From JALEFZ01 sp964564415 (lineage in GTDB: Bacteria; Bacteroidota; Bacteroidia; J057): DNA of 64,000 nucleotides. The DNA is taken from NCBI GenBank assembly GCA_964564415.1, contig CAZMAV010000001.1:62001-126000 (forward strand), written 5' to 3'. This document shows positions 53,736 through 62,568 of the stretch, piece after piece. Positions within the stretch are counted from its first letter, which is position 1, and each line of letters opens with the position of its first letter. The position numbers and the translations under genes are program-made. Below the pieces are notes generated by a model, which was not told where the DNA came from, searched no databases, and saw only the letters and a program-made list of their open reading frames with translations.

Positions 53736-54578
53736 TTATACGATTCCGAAATAGAAAGCAATTGGCATGGTCGCAAAGAGAATGGGGATCACAATCGCGA
53801 TAAAATATCCAATAGCTTTGATCAGCGGCATGTATTTTCTGTGAACGAGTCCAAGGGTCCTGAATCCACTCTGAAATCCATGGGTCAAGTGGAAGGCAAG
53901 AAATATCATGGACAAAAAGTAAAAGAGGGCGATCAAGGGATTTTTGAAAGAGTCCTTGGTCAACTGAGTCATGGACATGACATTGACCTGCTGGTTTATA
54001 TCAACTCCGGCATCCTTCAGTCGGAGCCAATCTTTGTTGAAAATATAGTCTCCCTTCTCGACGATGATTCTACCGTCCTCAGACTTTATATCCTTCTTGA
54101 CCTTTACATTTTCAGCATATGCCTCGCTGAGGGTCATTTTCATGTTGCCTTCATGGCCAAAATGGTACTTTCCGTAAAACATGGGAATGTGGACGGCAAG
54201 GTAGATCAGTACGATGACCCCGGTCCAAAACATGTTTCGGGAAAACCATGAACTCCCCGTATTTTTGCCACCGCTGTAGGCATACTTTATGGGTCTTGCA
54301 CCGTTGTTTTGGATGCTGATGATGAATCCATAAATGATGTGGATCAGAAAACCTGCGGCCAGTCCATACTCCAATATCTTGATCAAGGGATTGGTAGTCA
54401 TAAATCGGACAAAGGCATTAAAAACAGCTCCTTCTCCGGAATATCCGAAGAGAGGCGCATAGAGGAGGAGATTACCTCCCACGTGGACAAAAAGGAAGGT
54501 AACGAGAAACAGCCCCGAAAGGGCCATCACTACCTTTTGTCCGATGGATCGCGAAAATACTGTCGCTGCAGAACTCAT
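53736..54578 (-). CDS. sdhC: Succinate dehydrogenase cytochrome b subunit, with insertion
   Basis: A 280-residue membrane anchor that binds two haems b and the quinone (menaquinone here, given menG). Five helices can be seen, with family blocks GQKVVMALSGLFLVTFLFVH, LVHRKYMPLIKAIGYF and AFHLTHGFQSGFRTLG. A hydrophilic segment of about 60-70 residues, rich in Lys/Glu/Asp, lies between helices 3 and 4 (about 145-205). This makes the protein longer than the usual roughly 220-230. The start at 54578 (MSSAATVFSRSIGQK) was chosen over an extension to 54626 because the promoter lies at 54612-54642. Confidence 0.92.
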   Translation of the reverse strand: MSSAATVFSRSIGQKVVMALSGLFLVTFLFVHVGGNLLLYAPLFGYSGEGAVFNAFVRFMTTNPLIKILEYGLAAGFLIHIIYGFIISIQNNGARPIKYAYSGGKNTGSSWFSRNMFWTGVIVLIYLAVHIPMFYGKYHFGHEGNMKMTLSEAYAENVKVKKDIKSEDGRIIVEKGDYIFNKDWLRLKDAGVDINQQVNVMSMTQLTKDSFKNPLIALFYFLSMIFLAFHLTHGFQSGFRTLGLVHRKYMPLIKAIGYFIAIVIPILFATMPIAFYFGIV

Positions 54579-54611
54579 GTGTGTATCCTGTTTTATAGGT
54601 TCAGTTTGAAT

Positions 54612-54642
54612 CAAAAATACCCCCACCCAATCCTAATGTCAA
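54612..54642 (-). promoter_or_regulatory. Promoter of sdhCAB
   Basis: On the minus strand TTG (in CTTGAC) at 54640-54642 and TATTTTTG at 54612-54619 are 20 bases apart, a good Bacteroidota -33/-7 pair about 34 bases before the sdhC start. Confidence 0.65.
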
Positions 54643-54814
54643 GTATTGGTAAGCGAATTTTCGCCGTAGAAGGTTTTTAGAATCATTCTAAATATACAAC
54701 TTTCACAATGTATAGAAAGTTTTCAGCCATTCATTAAAACATCAATACTAACTGTTGGGGAAAGGGGAAGTGGAGAGAAATCAAATAAAAGCCGAAATTG
54801 AAAACTAGCAAAAA

Positions 54815-55051
54815 TTAGAGTTCTGTCTGAGAGGTGTAACAGAGAAGGCTTGGCGAAAGGCGAAGAAGCATGAGGCTGTCCATTTCAACAGGGTCAAAGG
54901 TCGCCGGAAGGCCTTGCTGATAGAGGGGCAAGGGTTCTTCGACTGTTTTTTCGGGAAAAAGTCGAAGGGGATACCTGATTAACATGTGTAAGGCCAGTTG
55001 ACTCGCGACCAGCAAAAATGCAAGGGCAATCGACCTTTTGATTTTAGACAT
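54815..55051 (-). CDS. Small membrane or exported protein of unknown function (78 aa)
   Basis: It starts MSKIKRSIALAFLLVASQLA, a signal anchor or signal peptide, and continues with a Pro/Leu-rich tail. No recognised domain. It stands alone between sdhC and a divergent gene. Its ATG and the basic-then-hydrophobic start make it plausible, but it is short enough to be chance. Confidence 0.45.
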   Translation of the reverse strand: MSKIKRSIALAFLLVASQLALHMLIRYPLRLFPEKTVEEPLPLYQQGLPATFDPVEMDSLMLLRLSPSLLCYTSQTEL

Positions 55052-55172
55052 CTATTCGTGTTTTCAATCTTCGCCTTTAAATACGGGAAAAAGCCCCTCA
55101 GGTGTACAGCTAGCTTAGATTTTTTGCAAAAAAATAACTTTGACTTTCTCATTTAACCTTGATCTAATTTTG

Positions 55173-55853
55173 GTGTCATTTTTGCCCAACATCAGCCCAC
55201 GTCTCCGCCCGTTTTTCGGGCCTTACACCCTCTTTTGCCTGATTTACCTGATCTGTGGTTTTTCCCAATATGGATTTTCTCAGGATGTCATATCCAAGAA
55301 GAAAATTCCAAAATTTATCTATCCCGAGGGCTACATTCTGAGTGAACGGGGAGATACTACCCATGGCTTTATTCGACGCAGCAACGAATTTGAGGATCAG
55401 CAACGGATCATTTTCTATGATGTTCATGGAGCCAGAACGGTCTACCACCCCAGTATTATCCAAGGATATGGCTATTCTGACCAACACTTTGTCAGCCGCC
55501 CTACTCCCTACTTTTTCTCCGACCTTCTTTCGGATACCCTCATTTTTATGAACCGCCTGATCGAGGGGCCCGCCAAGTTGTTTAGGTTTTACACCCGTCG
55601 TTCAGTATTCACCCTCAAGCAGGGCCCGGCATTTTTCGATTATCTGGAAAAACCCAATCAGGAAGTGTACGAGGTCAGCTATGCCTTCAAATGGAAACGC
55701 CTTGCTTCTGCCTTTAAGGACCATCCTCATCTGTCAGAGGATATTCTCCAAGGCACCTACAAACCCGAAGATACAGAGGTGATTATTAAGTATTACAACT
55801 CCTGGTACCTAAGGAAAAAGGAGGATCCAAGCATTACGCAAAAGAAAGAATGA
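55173..55853 (+). CDS. Exported hypothetical protein
   Basis: No ATG is available near the start. I place it at a GTG at 55173, giving an n-region with arginines, the hydrophobic stretch YTLFCLIYLICGF and cleavage after GFSQ. A TTG at 55140 is the other option, but it overlaps a TAACTTTG -7-like box (55135-55142). The mature part has GDTTHGFIRRSNEFEDQQRI then IFYDVHG, RLIEGPAKLFRFY and a Lys-rich end. This recalls a family of small exported Bacteroidota proteins of unknown role. Terminator downstream. Confidence 0.65.
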   Translation: MSFLPNISPRLRPFFGPYTLFCLIYLICGFSQYGFSQDVISKKKIPKFIYPEGYILSERGDTTHGFIRRSNEFEDQQRIIFYDVHGARTVYHPSIIQGYGYSDQHFVSRPTPYFFSDLLSDTLIFMNRLIEGPAKLFRFYTRRSVFTLKQGPAFFDYLEKPNQEVYEVSYAFKWKRLASAFKDHPHLSEDILQGTYKPEDTEVIIKYYNSWYLRKKEDPSITQKKE

Positions 55854-55934
55854 AGCTAAAGTAACAGGACCGATGGAGGCCTGTTGAAATATGGCAGATT
55901 TTTTTGATACCCTCAGGAGGGCAAGCCTTTCCCA

Positions 55935-55974
55935 TAAAAAAGGTCATTCCAGCTTTCTGAAATGACCTTTTTTT
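55935..55974. terminator. Bidirectional terminator between convergent genes
   Basis: AAAAAAGGTCATT pairs with AATGACCTTTTTTT. Runs of A on the left and T on the right let it serve both the plus gene ending at 55853 and the minus gene ending at 55997. Confidence 0.85.
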
Positions 55975-55996
55975 CATCCTAAATACTACGAAACGT

Positions 55997-56350
55997 CTAA
56001 ATACTGACGATCTTAGCTCGGATAAAGTATTTTTCGACGACCTGGCTGGTAAAAGTTTTGTGCCCTTTGGGTGCCAGCAGGACCAAATGTCCCCCTTTTC
56101 GATCTGCCATGGTGCTGAGAAGTTTCCACTTAGATACGTGAGGTTCAACAGCCTCGGTCTTGGTTGCAATTTCGATGTAGCTCTTTCCTCCCTGTTTTAC
56201 CGCCGTAATGTCAGGAACAATAGGATCTTCACCGTCTGCCTTTCGGAATTGAGAAGGGTCGGGATAAGATTCGTGATTGGCTTTTACATCGGAGAAACCA
56301 TTTTTTGTCACCCATTTCAGGGCTCTTTCAAAATACTTGTCTTTTTTCAT
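55997..56350 (-). CDS. Hypothetical protein, possible nuclease-like fold (117 aa)
   Basis: It starts MKKDKYFERALKWVTKNGF. The middle reads VPDITAVKQGGKSYIEIATK, an acidic-then-Glu/Lys arrangement reminiscent of PD-(D/E)xK proteins, although the spacing is not canonical. The end has GGHLVLLAPKGHKTFTSQVV. No export signal; likely cytoplasmic. The start at 56350 is chosen over an extension to 56401. The fold suggestion is weak. Confidence 0.65.
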   Translation of the reverse strand: MKKDKYFERALKWVTKNGFSDVKANHESYPDPSQFRKADGEDPIVPDITAVKQGGKSYIEIATKTEAVEPHVSKWKLLSTMADRKGGHLVLLAPKGHKTFTSQVVEKYFIRAKIVSI

Positions 56351-56577
56351 ACTGTTCCAAGTAATTACAGTGGTACCGACAACATAAAAGACACACCACA
56401 AAAGGGAACTTTTCGTGATGTATTTAGATTAGCTGAAAATCAAACATTTACCTTGTTAAAAAACTGTAAACGGACTTTATCAATTCTTAATATACGGTTA
56501 ATATCAAAATTTTGTTGCGGCTTCTTTTCCTTCGAAGAGGAAAAAAGACTCCCCTCTGAACTTTTTAAATAATATAC

Positions 56578-56617
56578 AAAAAAATAATCCAGCAACTTTC
56601 CAGCTGCCGGATTATTT
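56578..56617 (-). terminator. Terminator of lpdA
   Basis: On the minus strand AAATAATCCGGCAGC pairs with GTTGCTGGATTATTT (with G-U pairs), ending in a T run; it starts 16 bases past the stop. The 227 bases between it and 56351 hold the promoter side of the preceding small gene; no other feature is seen. Confidence 0.88.
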
Positions 56618-56633
56618 ATGAATTTCTTATTTC

Positions 56634-58049
56634 CTACAAATGAATGATGCGATTGGCAGTAGCTCCCATTGCAGCCTCCTTCACAGATTCAGAGAAGGTG
56701 GGGTGTGGGTGAGAGAAAATCGCAATGTCCTCGGCAGAAGCCTTGTACTCAAGCCCCATGACTCCCTCCATGATCATATCAGCGGCTCGGGGCCCGATGA
56801 TGTGCATACCCAGAAGTTCGTCAGTTTCTTTGTGAGAAAGGATCTTGACGAAGCCAAAGCTATCATCCATGGAGGCACGGGCCCTTCCGGAAGCTTTAAA
56901 AGGAAACTGCCCTGACTTGTAGGGGATTTTTTCTTCTTTAAGCTCCTCCTCGGTATATCCGACACCAGCTACTTCAGGCCAGGTATAGACCACATTGGGG
57001 ATGGCGCGGTAGTTGATATGAGGATGCTGGCCGGCGATATGCTCCGCTACGAGAACCCCTTCCTCAGAAGCTTTGTGGGCAAGCATGGCCCCCCTTATCA
57101 CATCACCAATGGCAAATACACCGGGCACGGAGGTTTCAAGGTTGTCGCTGACCGGTATACGTCCCCGTTCGGTTTCAATGCCGATATTTTCCAGGCCCAG
57201 TTTGTCAGTATAGGGTCTTCGGCCTACAGCCACCAGGCAGATATCAGCTGTGAATTCGACGGTCTCGCCCTTCTTGGTATTTTCTGCTTTGACGAGGACC
57301 TTGCCATCTTTGACCTCAGCACCTACGGCCTTATGATTGAAGTGAACGGTATAGTCCAGTTCTCGCTTCAGTACCTTTGCCAGTTCCTTTCCCAACGAGG
57401 CGTCCATGCTTGGAATCAGTCGATCCATAAATTCCAGGACAGTGACCTTAGAACCCAGTCGTCCATATACGGAAGCCATTTCAGAGGCGATCACGCCTCC
57501 ACCAATGACAATCATGGTTTCGGGTACCTCTGTCAGTTCCAATGCCTCGGTCGAAGAAATGATCTGCTTGCCATCAAACTCCATTCCCGGCAGTCCTATG
57601 GGCTCTGATCCCGTCCCGATGATGACCTTATCGGCCTTTATTTCTTCAGAAGAACCATCTTCCTGGCTTACCTTGATGGAATTTTTGTCTACAAAGGAAC
57701 CCAAGCCCTTGATGACTTCGACCTTGTTCTTCTTCATCAGGTAATCGACCCCGGACACAGTTCTTTCAACCACATCTGCCTTGCGGGCAATCATCTGTTT
57801 CATGTCCACTTTGAGATCCTTGAGTTTGATCCCGTGGGTTTCAAATTGGTGCTTGGCTTGAAAATAATGCTCGGAAGAATCCAGCAAGGCTTTGGAAGGA
57901 ATACAACCTACGTTGAGGCAGGTTCCACCGAGGGTGGGATTCTTTTCGATTAGGGCCACTTTCATCCCTAGCTGGGAAGCGCGAATGGCGGCGACATAAC
58001 CTCCTGGTCCAGAACCAATCACGGCCAGGTCATATTGTTTGGATGCCAT
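56634..58049 (-). CDS. lpdA: Dihydrolipoyl dehydrogenase
   Basis: A 471-residue flavoprotein, the E3 subunit of pyruvate and 2-oxoglutarate dehydrogenase complexes (and possibly the glycine cleavage system). The FAD motif is LAVIGSGPGGYVAAIRA and the redox-active disulphide is GGTCLNVGCIPSKALL. The NAD motif is MIVIGGGVIASEMASVYGRL, with FAIGDVIRGAMLAHKASEEG and the catalytic His in ISHPHPTFSE-like AIFSHPHPTFSE. Single gene with its own terminator. Confidence 0.97.
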   Translation of the reverse strand: MASKQYDLAVIGSGPGGYVAAIRASQLGMKVALIEKNPTLGGTCLNVGCIPSKALLDSSEHYFQAKHQFETHGIKLKDLKVDMKQMIARKADVVERTVSGVDYLMKKNKVEVIKGLGSFVDKNSIKVSQEDGSSEEIKADKVIIGTGSEPIGLPGMEFDGKQIISSTEALELTEVPETMIVIGGGVIASEMASVYGRLGSKVTVLEFMDRLIPSMDASLGKELAKVLKRELDYTVHFNHKAVGAEVKDGKVLVKAENTKKGETVEFTADICLVAVGRRPYTDKLGLENIGIETERGRIPVSDNLETSVPGVFAIGDVIRGAMLAHKASEEGVLVAEHIAGQHPHINYRAIPNVVYTWPEVAGVGYTEEELKEEKIPYKSGQFPFKASGRARASMDDSFGFVKILSHKETDELLGMHIIGPRAADMIMEGVMGLEYKASAEDIAIFSHPHPTFSESVKEAAMGATANRIIHL

Positions 58050-58157
58050 GTAATGTGTTGTTATTGTTCCTTTTTTTCGTATTTGCTTAACATTGTGTAA
58101 AAATATAAGATATTTTTCATATTCCTGCCTTCCTTTGGCATTAATGAAAAAAACCTC

Positions 58158-59042
58158 ATGCAGGCATTTCAGATTTCACTTCCTACTCATTTTCACTGGT
58201 CTCACCTACGTGCCTATTTGACGGGAAGCCCAGAGGAAATGTTACACTTCGAGGTGGGAGATTGGCTTTACCGTTGGGAGAGGGGAATGGGTATTTTCCG
58301 AATAAGGGTAGAGGAAGCTCAGAAACAGGTGGAAGTTGAGATGCTGGAAAGGGAAAAGGAGGCAAAAGAAGCCCAACGAGACATAGAGACCTTCGTCGAG
58401 GAGTGGCTCGATCTTAGGCGGGACCTCAGACCATTTTACCAAATGGTCCAGGATGATGATCTGCTGGGTCCTTTGATACGCAAGGACCGGGGCCTTCGAA
58501 TTGGTGGGATTCCCGATCTTTGGGAATGTGCAGCCTGGGCCATCGTGGGTCAGCAGGTGAATGTAGCCTTTGCTAAAACTTTGAAAAAACGCCTGATCGA
58601 GAATTTTGGTAATCAAAGAAGGTGGAATTCCCACACTTTCTGGCAGTTTCCCCCCAAAGAAGTGATAGCTGCCCTTGAGCCCGAAGATCTAAGGTCCCTG
58701 GCGATCTCGCAGCGAAAGGCAGAATATCTCATCGATTTTGCCCGAATTCTGGTCGTAGGAGATATTTCAAAAGAAAAACTCAAGGCCTATCCCAGTGCTT
58801 CCCAAGCCGCCAAAGAACTGACAAAGATCAGGGGCATAGGCAAATGGAGCGCCAATTACATCCTGCTCCGCTGCCTTCGATATCCCGATGCCTTCCCCCT
58901 TGGAGATGCTGCCCTCTACAATGCCGTTCGACACCTGCTGGACATAAAGCAAAAACCGAAAGATGAAGATTTGCTGGCCCTGGCAGAAAACTGGAAGGGA
59001 TGGGAAGCCTATGCCGCCTATCACCTCTGGCACAGCTTGTAA
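58158..59042 (+). CDS. DNA-3-methyladenine glycosylase II (AlkA-like)
   Basis: 294 residues. The helix-hairpin-helix is LTKIRGIGKWSANYILLRCL, followed by the catalytic Asp in FPLGDAALYNAVR. Earlier blocks, DLWECAAWAIVGQQVNVAFA and RSLAISQRKAEYL, are those of AlkA/HhH-GPD glycosylases. It removes alkylated purines from DNA. The N-terminal 100 residues match the AlkA N-domain length. Confidence 0.9.
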   Translation: MQAFQISLPTHFHWSHLRAYLTGSPEEMLHFEVGDWLYRWERGMGIFRIRVEEAQKQVEVEMLEREKEAKEAQRDIETFVEEWLDLRRDLRPFYQMVQDDDLLGPLIRKDRGLRIGGIPDLWECAAWAIVGQQVNVAFAKTLKKRLIENFGNQRRWNSHTFWQFPPKEVIAALEPEDLRSLAISQRKAEYLIDFARILVVGDISKEKLKAYPSASQAAKELTKIRGIGKWSANYILLRCLRYPDAFPLGDAALYNAVRHLLDIKQKPKDEDLLALAENWKGWEAYAAYHLWHSL

Positions 59043-59139
59043 ATGAGAAGCAAAAAAGGCATTTGATTTGAGGAGGATATTGCCGAAAGTTGATACCGAA
59101 AAGGAAACTCCTTTATTTTTATACAAATTTTCAGCTTCC

Positions 59140-60201
59140 ATGGCCCAAAATATCCTCCTTACCGGCGGTGCCGGATTTATTGGTTCTCACCTTGTTCAGC
59201 ATCTCGTCAACAAATATCCTTCCTACACCATCATCAACCTGGATAAGTTGACCTATGCCGGCAACCTCGAAAATCTGCACGACATTGAAGGCAAGCCCAA
59301 TTATCGCTTTGTCAAGGGAGATATTTGCGATGCCGAACTCCTGAGCCAGGTACTGAAGAAATATGAGATCAATGGAATCATACATTTGGCTGCCGAAAGC
59401 CATGTAGATCGTTCCATCCTCAATCCCATGGAATTTGTAACTACCAATGTCATTGGGACGGTCTGCCTCCTCAATGCTGCCAGGCATTATTGGAAGGAAA
59501 GAAAGGATGTCTGTTTTTATCACGTATCTACCGATGAGGTATATGGGTCGCTCGCTGGGGGAGAATACTTTGTCGAAAGCACCGCTTATGATCCCCAAAG
59601 TCCCTATTCTGCTTCCAAGGCAAGTTCAGACCACTTCGTCAGGGCCTACGGCAATACCTTTGGGCTGCCCTACATCGTCAGCAATTGTTCCAATAACTAC
59701 GGCCCTTACCAATTTCCCGAAAAGCTGCTTCCCCTCTTTATTTCCAATATTTATCATCAAAAAGCCCTGCCCGTCTATGGAAAGGGAGAAAATGTGAGGG
59801 ATTGGCTATGGGTAAAGGACCACTGCGAAGCCATAGATTTGATTTTCCACGAGGGCAAAAGTGGAGAAACCTACAATATTGGAGGGCGTAACGAGTGGAA
59901 AAACATCGACCTGATACACCTGCTCTGCGACGAGATGGATAAAAAACTGGGGCGAAGTCCCGGGACTTCCCGAAACCTTATAACCTATGTGACCGACCGA
60001 CCCGGCCACGACATGCGCTACGCCATAGACCCCTCCAAACTTGAAAAGGACCTTGGATGGACCCCCTCTCTGACCTTTGAAGAGGGATTGGGCTACACCA
60101 TCGATTGGTACCTGGCCAACACCGACTGGATCGAAAGTGTCAAGTCAGGAGCTTATAAAAATTATTACGAAGAACAATACGGCCAGCGCCTTCAATCCTA
60201 A
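59140..60201 (+). CDS. rfbB: dTDP-glucose 4,6-dehydratase
   Basis: A 353-residue extended SDR. NAD motif LLTGGAGFIGSHLVQHL, then HLAAESHVDRSI, the active-site block STDEVYGSL and YSASKASSDHF (Tyr/Lys), and NCSNNYGPYQFPEKLLPLFI. It converts dTDP-glucose to dTDP-4-keto-6-deoxyglucose, the precursor of rhamnose and other surface sugars. Usual partners rfbA, C and D are not adjacent. Start at 59140 by family alignment. Confidence 0.96.
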   Translation: MAQNILLTGGAGFIGSHLVQHLVNKYPSYTIINLDKLTYAGNLENLHDIEGKPNYRFVKGDICDAELLSQVLKKYEINGIIHLAAESHVDRSILNPMEFVTTNVIGTVCLLNAARHYWKERKDVCFYHVSTDEVYGSLAGGEYFVESTAYDPQSPYSASKASSDHFVRAYGNTFGLPYIVSNCSNNYGPYQFPEKLLPLFISNIYHQKALPVYGKGENVRDWLWVKDHCEAIDLIFHEGKSGETYNIGGRNEWKNIDLIHLLCDEMDKKLGRSPGTSRNLITYVTDRPGHDMRYAIDPSKLEKDLGWTPSLTFEEGLGYTIDWYLANTDWIESVKSGAYKNYYEEQYGQRLQS

Positions 60202-60203
60202 GT

Positions 60204-60440
60204 ATGGAAGATCTACCTAGCTACAGCCGCTCCCAACTCGCCTTGCGCAACGGCAACGAGCGCGATGAGATATGGGTAGCCTATCAGGGAGTCATCTACG
60301 AGGTGACAGAAAGCCGCTACTGGCGAAATGGCAGGCATTACAAGCACTGGGCAGGCCAGGACCTAACAGAAGAACTGGCCGAGGCACCTCACAATGAAAG
60401 TGTATTCAAGCGGATGAAGGCCATCGGTAAGCTTGGCTAG
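60204..60440 (+). CDS. Small cytochrome b5-like domain protein
   Basis: 78 residues. YSRSQLALRNGNERDEIWVA, then VIYEVTESRYWRNGRHYKHW and AGQDLTEELAEAPHNESVF follow the layout of the cytochrome b5-like haem/steroid-binding domain. His residues in GRHYKHWAG and APHNESV are at plausible ligand sites. It starts two bases after the rfbB stop, so the two are probably translationally coupled, although no functional link is obvious. Confidence 0.82.
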   Translation: MEDLPSYSRSQLALRNGNERDEIWVAYQGVIYEVTESRYWRNGRHYKHWAGQDLTEELAEAPHNESVFKRMKAIGKLG

Positions 60441-60443
60441 TCC

Positions 60444-61037
60444 TTAAAGCGAAGAAAAAAGTTGGATGGCAGCCCTTACCTGAGGGAGCAGCATGTGTCG
60501 ACCTTCGTTGATCAGGCAAAAATCTGCCCGGCGGTATTTCTCCCATTCGGCCCATTGCTTTTCCATTCGGCTGATTACCTCCTCTTCTTCTGCATCGTCT
60601 CGCTGCAGCACCCTTGCCAGGCGTATGTTTTTAGGGGCATAAACGGTCATCACCCCATCGCTACTTTTGTAGGCGCCAGATTCGTAGAGGATGGCCGCTT
60701 CCTTTAGGACAAATGCCTTGTCATAATCCTCTGGGGTGGCCTCTAACCACTGAAGGTAGTCCTTTCCTGTCTGTGGATGTACGATTTGATTGAGGGCTTG
60801 GAGTTTATCTGGTTCTTGGAAGGCTATTTTTCCTATGAAAGCCCGGTTGAGCTGACCAGCCACATAGGCTTCCTCTCCAAAAAGTTCTTTTACCCCACGG
60901 ACGATCTCGGGATTCTGGACCATGAGGACCTTGGCCCGCTGATCTGCGTAGTAGACCCGGTAGCCCAGGTCTTCAAAAATTCCACAGATGAAGCTTTTTC
61001 CACTTCCAATGCCTCCGGTAACACCTATTCCTTTCAT
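60444..61037 (-). CDS. coaE: Dephospho-CoA kinase
   Basis: 197 residues. P-loop GVTGGIGSGKSFICGIFEDL at the very N-terminus, then YYADQRAKVLM, and HPQTGKDYLQWL and FVLKEAAILYESGAY in place of the usual lid and core blocks. Last step of coenzyme A synthesis. The start at 61037 overlaps the end of the upstream ybbR-like gene by four bases (ATGA), indicating coupling. The frame is open to 61223, but that part is ybbR in another frame. Its 3' end faces the cytochrome b5-like gene with a 3-base gap. Confidence 0.95.
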   Translation of the reverse strand: MKGIGVTGGIGSGKSFICGIFEDLGYRVYYADQRAKVLMVQNPEIVRGVKELFGEEAYVAGQLNRAFIGKIAFQEPDKLQALNQIVHPQTGKDYLQWLEATPEDYDKAFVLKEAAILYESGAYKSSDGVMTVYAPKNIRLARVLQRDDAEEEEVISRMEKQWAEWEKYRRADFCLINEGRHMLLPQVRAAIQLFSSL

Positions 61038-62014
61038 TTTTCCTGGACAATCACATAAGAAAGGATCAAAGGATCCCTGTAAAGTTCTATGACGGAACCC
61101 GAAAGTTTCAGATCGGGAATAACATGGGGAAAATCCGGATCGAGGTCCCGGTATTCCAGCCGAATCTTTTTTTTGACATTGAGTTCCCTTACTTTTTCGT
61201 AGTCCTCCAAAGGCATGAGACAACTGACATAGAGGGTATCATCGCTCAGTCGAACGTGGGTATTAGGGGGAACATTGGCTACTTCTACCTTCAGGGGAAG
61301 TTTGGTTTCAGTATATTGCTGAGGCTGAAGCCTTACCTTGACTTTAGGAGGGGATACTTCCAGGCCCTTTTGGGTATCCACCGGAACGGTAAGGAGGGTG
61401 GGTTGGTAAATTTTTTCTGTACTGACAGATAAAGTTTCCCAGACCTCTATGCTTTTGAGGCGATCGGGTGCTCCATAGATGCTTACCGAATCCGGTTCGG
61501 GATTGGGATCGTTTTTCAATTGATAGCCTGAGAGAAGGTTAAAGTCGGTGGTTAGCCTGAGAGGCACCTTCTTGAAGACCTTTTCTTCGAGGATAAGGTC
61601 CAGGTAGTCGGGCTTCATTCGGATAATCTCCAGGGTATTGCCCTGAAAGTTGGTGATGATTTCACCCTTGTAGGTGTTGAGTGAAATTTTCGAATTGCCC
61701 TTCAACAAATCACTGTAGGGAAGAAAAATGGTGTCTCTCCTGGCCCTGATGGCCTCTACGATGAGATCGACTCCGGGTCCGCGGGTGTCGATTTGGATTC
61801 TTTTGGTATTTTTTTGGGCGAGGAAGAGCTCTTCCGGGACGTCCTTGATGGCGATGGCGTATCGCAGGGTGAGTTCGTAGGTCTGGTTGAGGGTTACGAG
61901 AACCCAAAGCGTTATGGAGAGGAAAATAGCGAGGATCAGGACGAGGATTTGCCTCTCCCTCCTAGGCTCCGGATTGTTGAGGAGCTGTATGAGATTTCTA
62001 AGAAATTTACGCAC
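61034..62014 (-). CDS. YbbR-like domain protein
   Basis: A 326-residue protein with one N-terminal membrane helix (ILVLILAIFLSITLWVLVTL), then beta-rich YbbR-type repeats in the envelope. It contains VPLRLTTDFNLLSGYQLKND, PDSVSIYGAPDRLKSIEVWE and LPLKVEVANVPPNTHV. In Firmicutes such a protein (CdaR) regulates a diadenylate cyclase; here no cyclase gene adjoins it, and its role is unknown. It lies between yajC and coaE. Confidence 0.88.
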   Translation of the reverse strand: MRKFLRNLIQLLNNPEPRRERQILVLILAIFLSITLWVLVTLNQTYELTLRYAIAIKDVPEELFLAQKNTKRIQIDTRGPGVDLIVEAIRARRDTIFLPYSDLLKGNSKISLNTYKGEIITNFQGNTLEIIRMKPDYLDLILEEKVFKKVPLRLTTDFNLLSGYQLKNDPNPEPDSVSIYGAPDRLKSIEVWETLSVSTEKIYQPTLLTVPVDTQKGLEVSPPKVKVRLQPQQYTETKLPLKVEVANVPPNTHVRLSDDTLYVSCLMPLEDYEKVRELNVKKKIRLEYRDLDPDFPHVIPDLKLSGSVIELYRDPLILSYVIVQEK

Positions 62015-62095
62015 ACATCAAAAAGCCTAAAAACAGAAAAACATGGGCAGCAGAGCTTTCATTTTGAGAACTTCGCTGCCCTTAGTCACTTAAAC

Positions 62096-62446
62096 TTACT
62101 TTTTCTTTTCCTCCTCTACTCCCGGCACAGCTTTGAGAGAGGATTTTTCCATCACAATGCGGGTGTTTTCGTCGATCTTGAGGGTTGCGGTGCTCTCTTC
62201 CAGCTTTTCCACTACCCCATGAATGCCTCCGATGGTCGTGACCTTGTCGCCTTTAGACAGGTTTTCGCGAAACTGCTTTTCCTTCTTGGCCTGCTGCTGC
62301 TGAGGACGAATCATGAAGAAATAAAAGACTACCAGGAGGCCGACCATGAAGATGCCCGTCATAGGAATTCCAAAGGGTCCTGTAACCTCGCCTCCGGCAT
62401 CCCCGCCGTTGCCTGCATCCTGTAGCAAAAATATGAATTGGTTCAT
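62096..62446 (-). CDS. yajC: Preprotein translocase accessory subunit YajC
   Basis: 116 residues. A single membrane helix, TGIFMVGLLVVFYFFMIRPQ, and then the family hallmark QQQQAKKEKQFRENLSKGDK and VTTIGGIHGVVEKLEE. It associates with SecDF-YidC in the inner membrane. First gene of the yajC-ybbR-coaE set, 81 bases upstream of the ybbR-like gene. Confidence 0.95.
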   Translation of the reverse strand: MNQFIFLLQDAGNGGDAGGEVTGPFGIPMTGIFMVGLLVVFYFFMIRPQQQQAKKEKQFRENLSKGDKVTTIGGIHGVVEKLEESTATLKIDENTRIVMEKSSLKAVPGVEEEKKK

Positions 62447-62516
62447 CGTTAGTTAATTATCAGTTTGGTTGAAGGGCAAAATAATCAAAATCGTCGCCTT
62501 TCGTAAGAAATGGGAT

Positions 62517-62552
62517 AAAAAAAGGGACAACTCTGATGAGCGTCCCTTCTAA
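62517..62552 (-). terminator. Terminator of the DUF1573 gene
   Basis: On the minus strand AAGGGAC pairs with GTCCCTT across a 13-base loop, followed by a run of seven T. Confidence 0.85.
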
Positions 62553-62568
62553 ATGGCTATTTTCTAGC

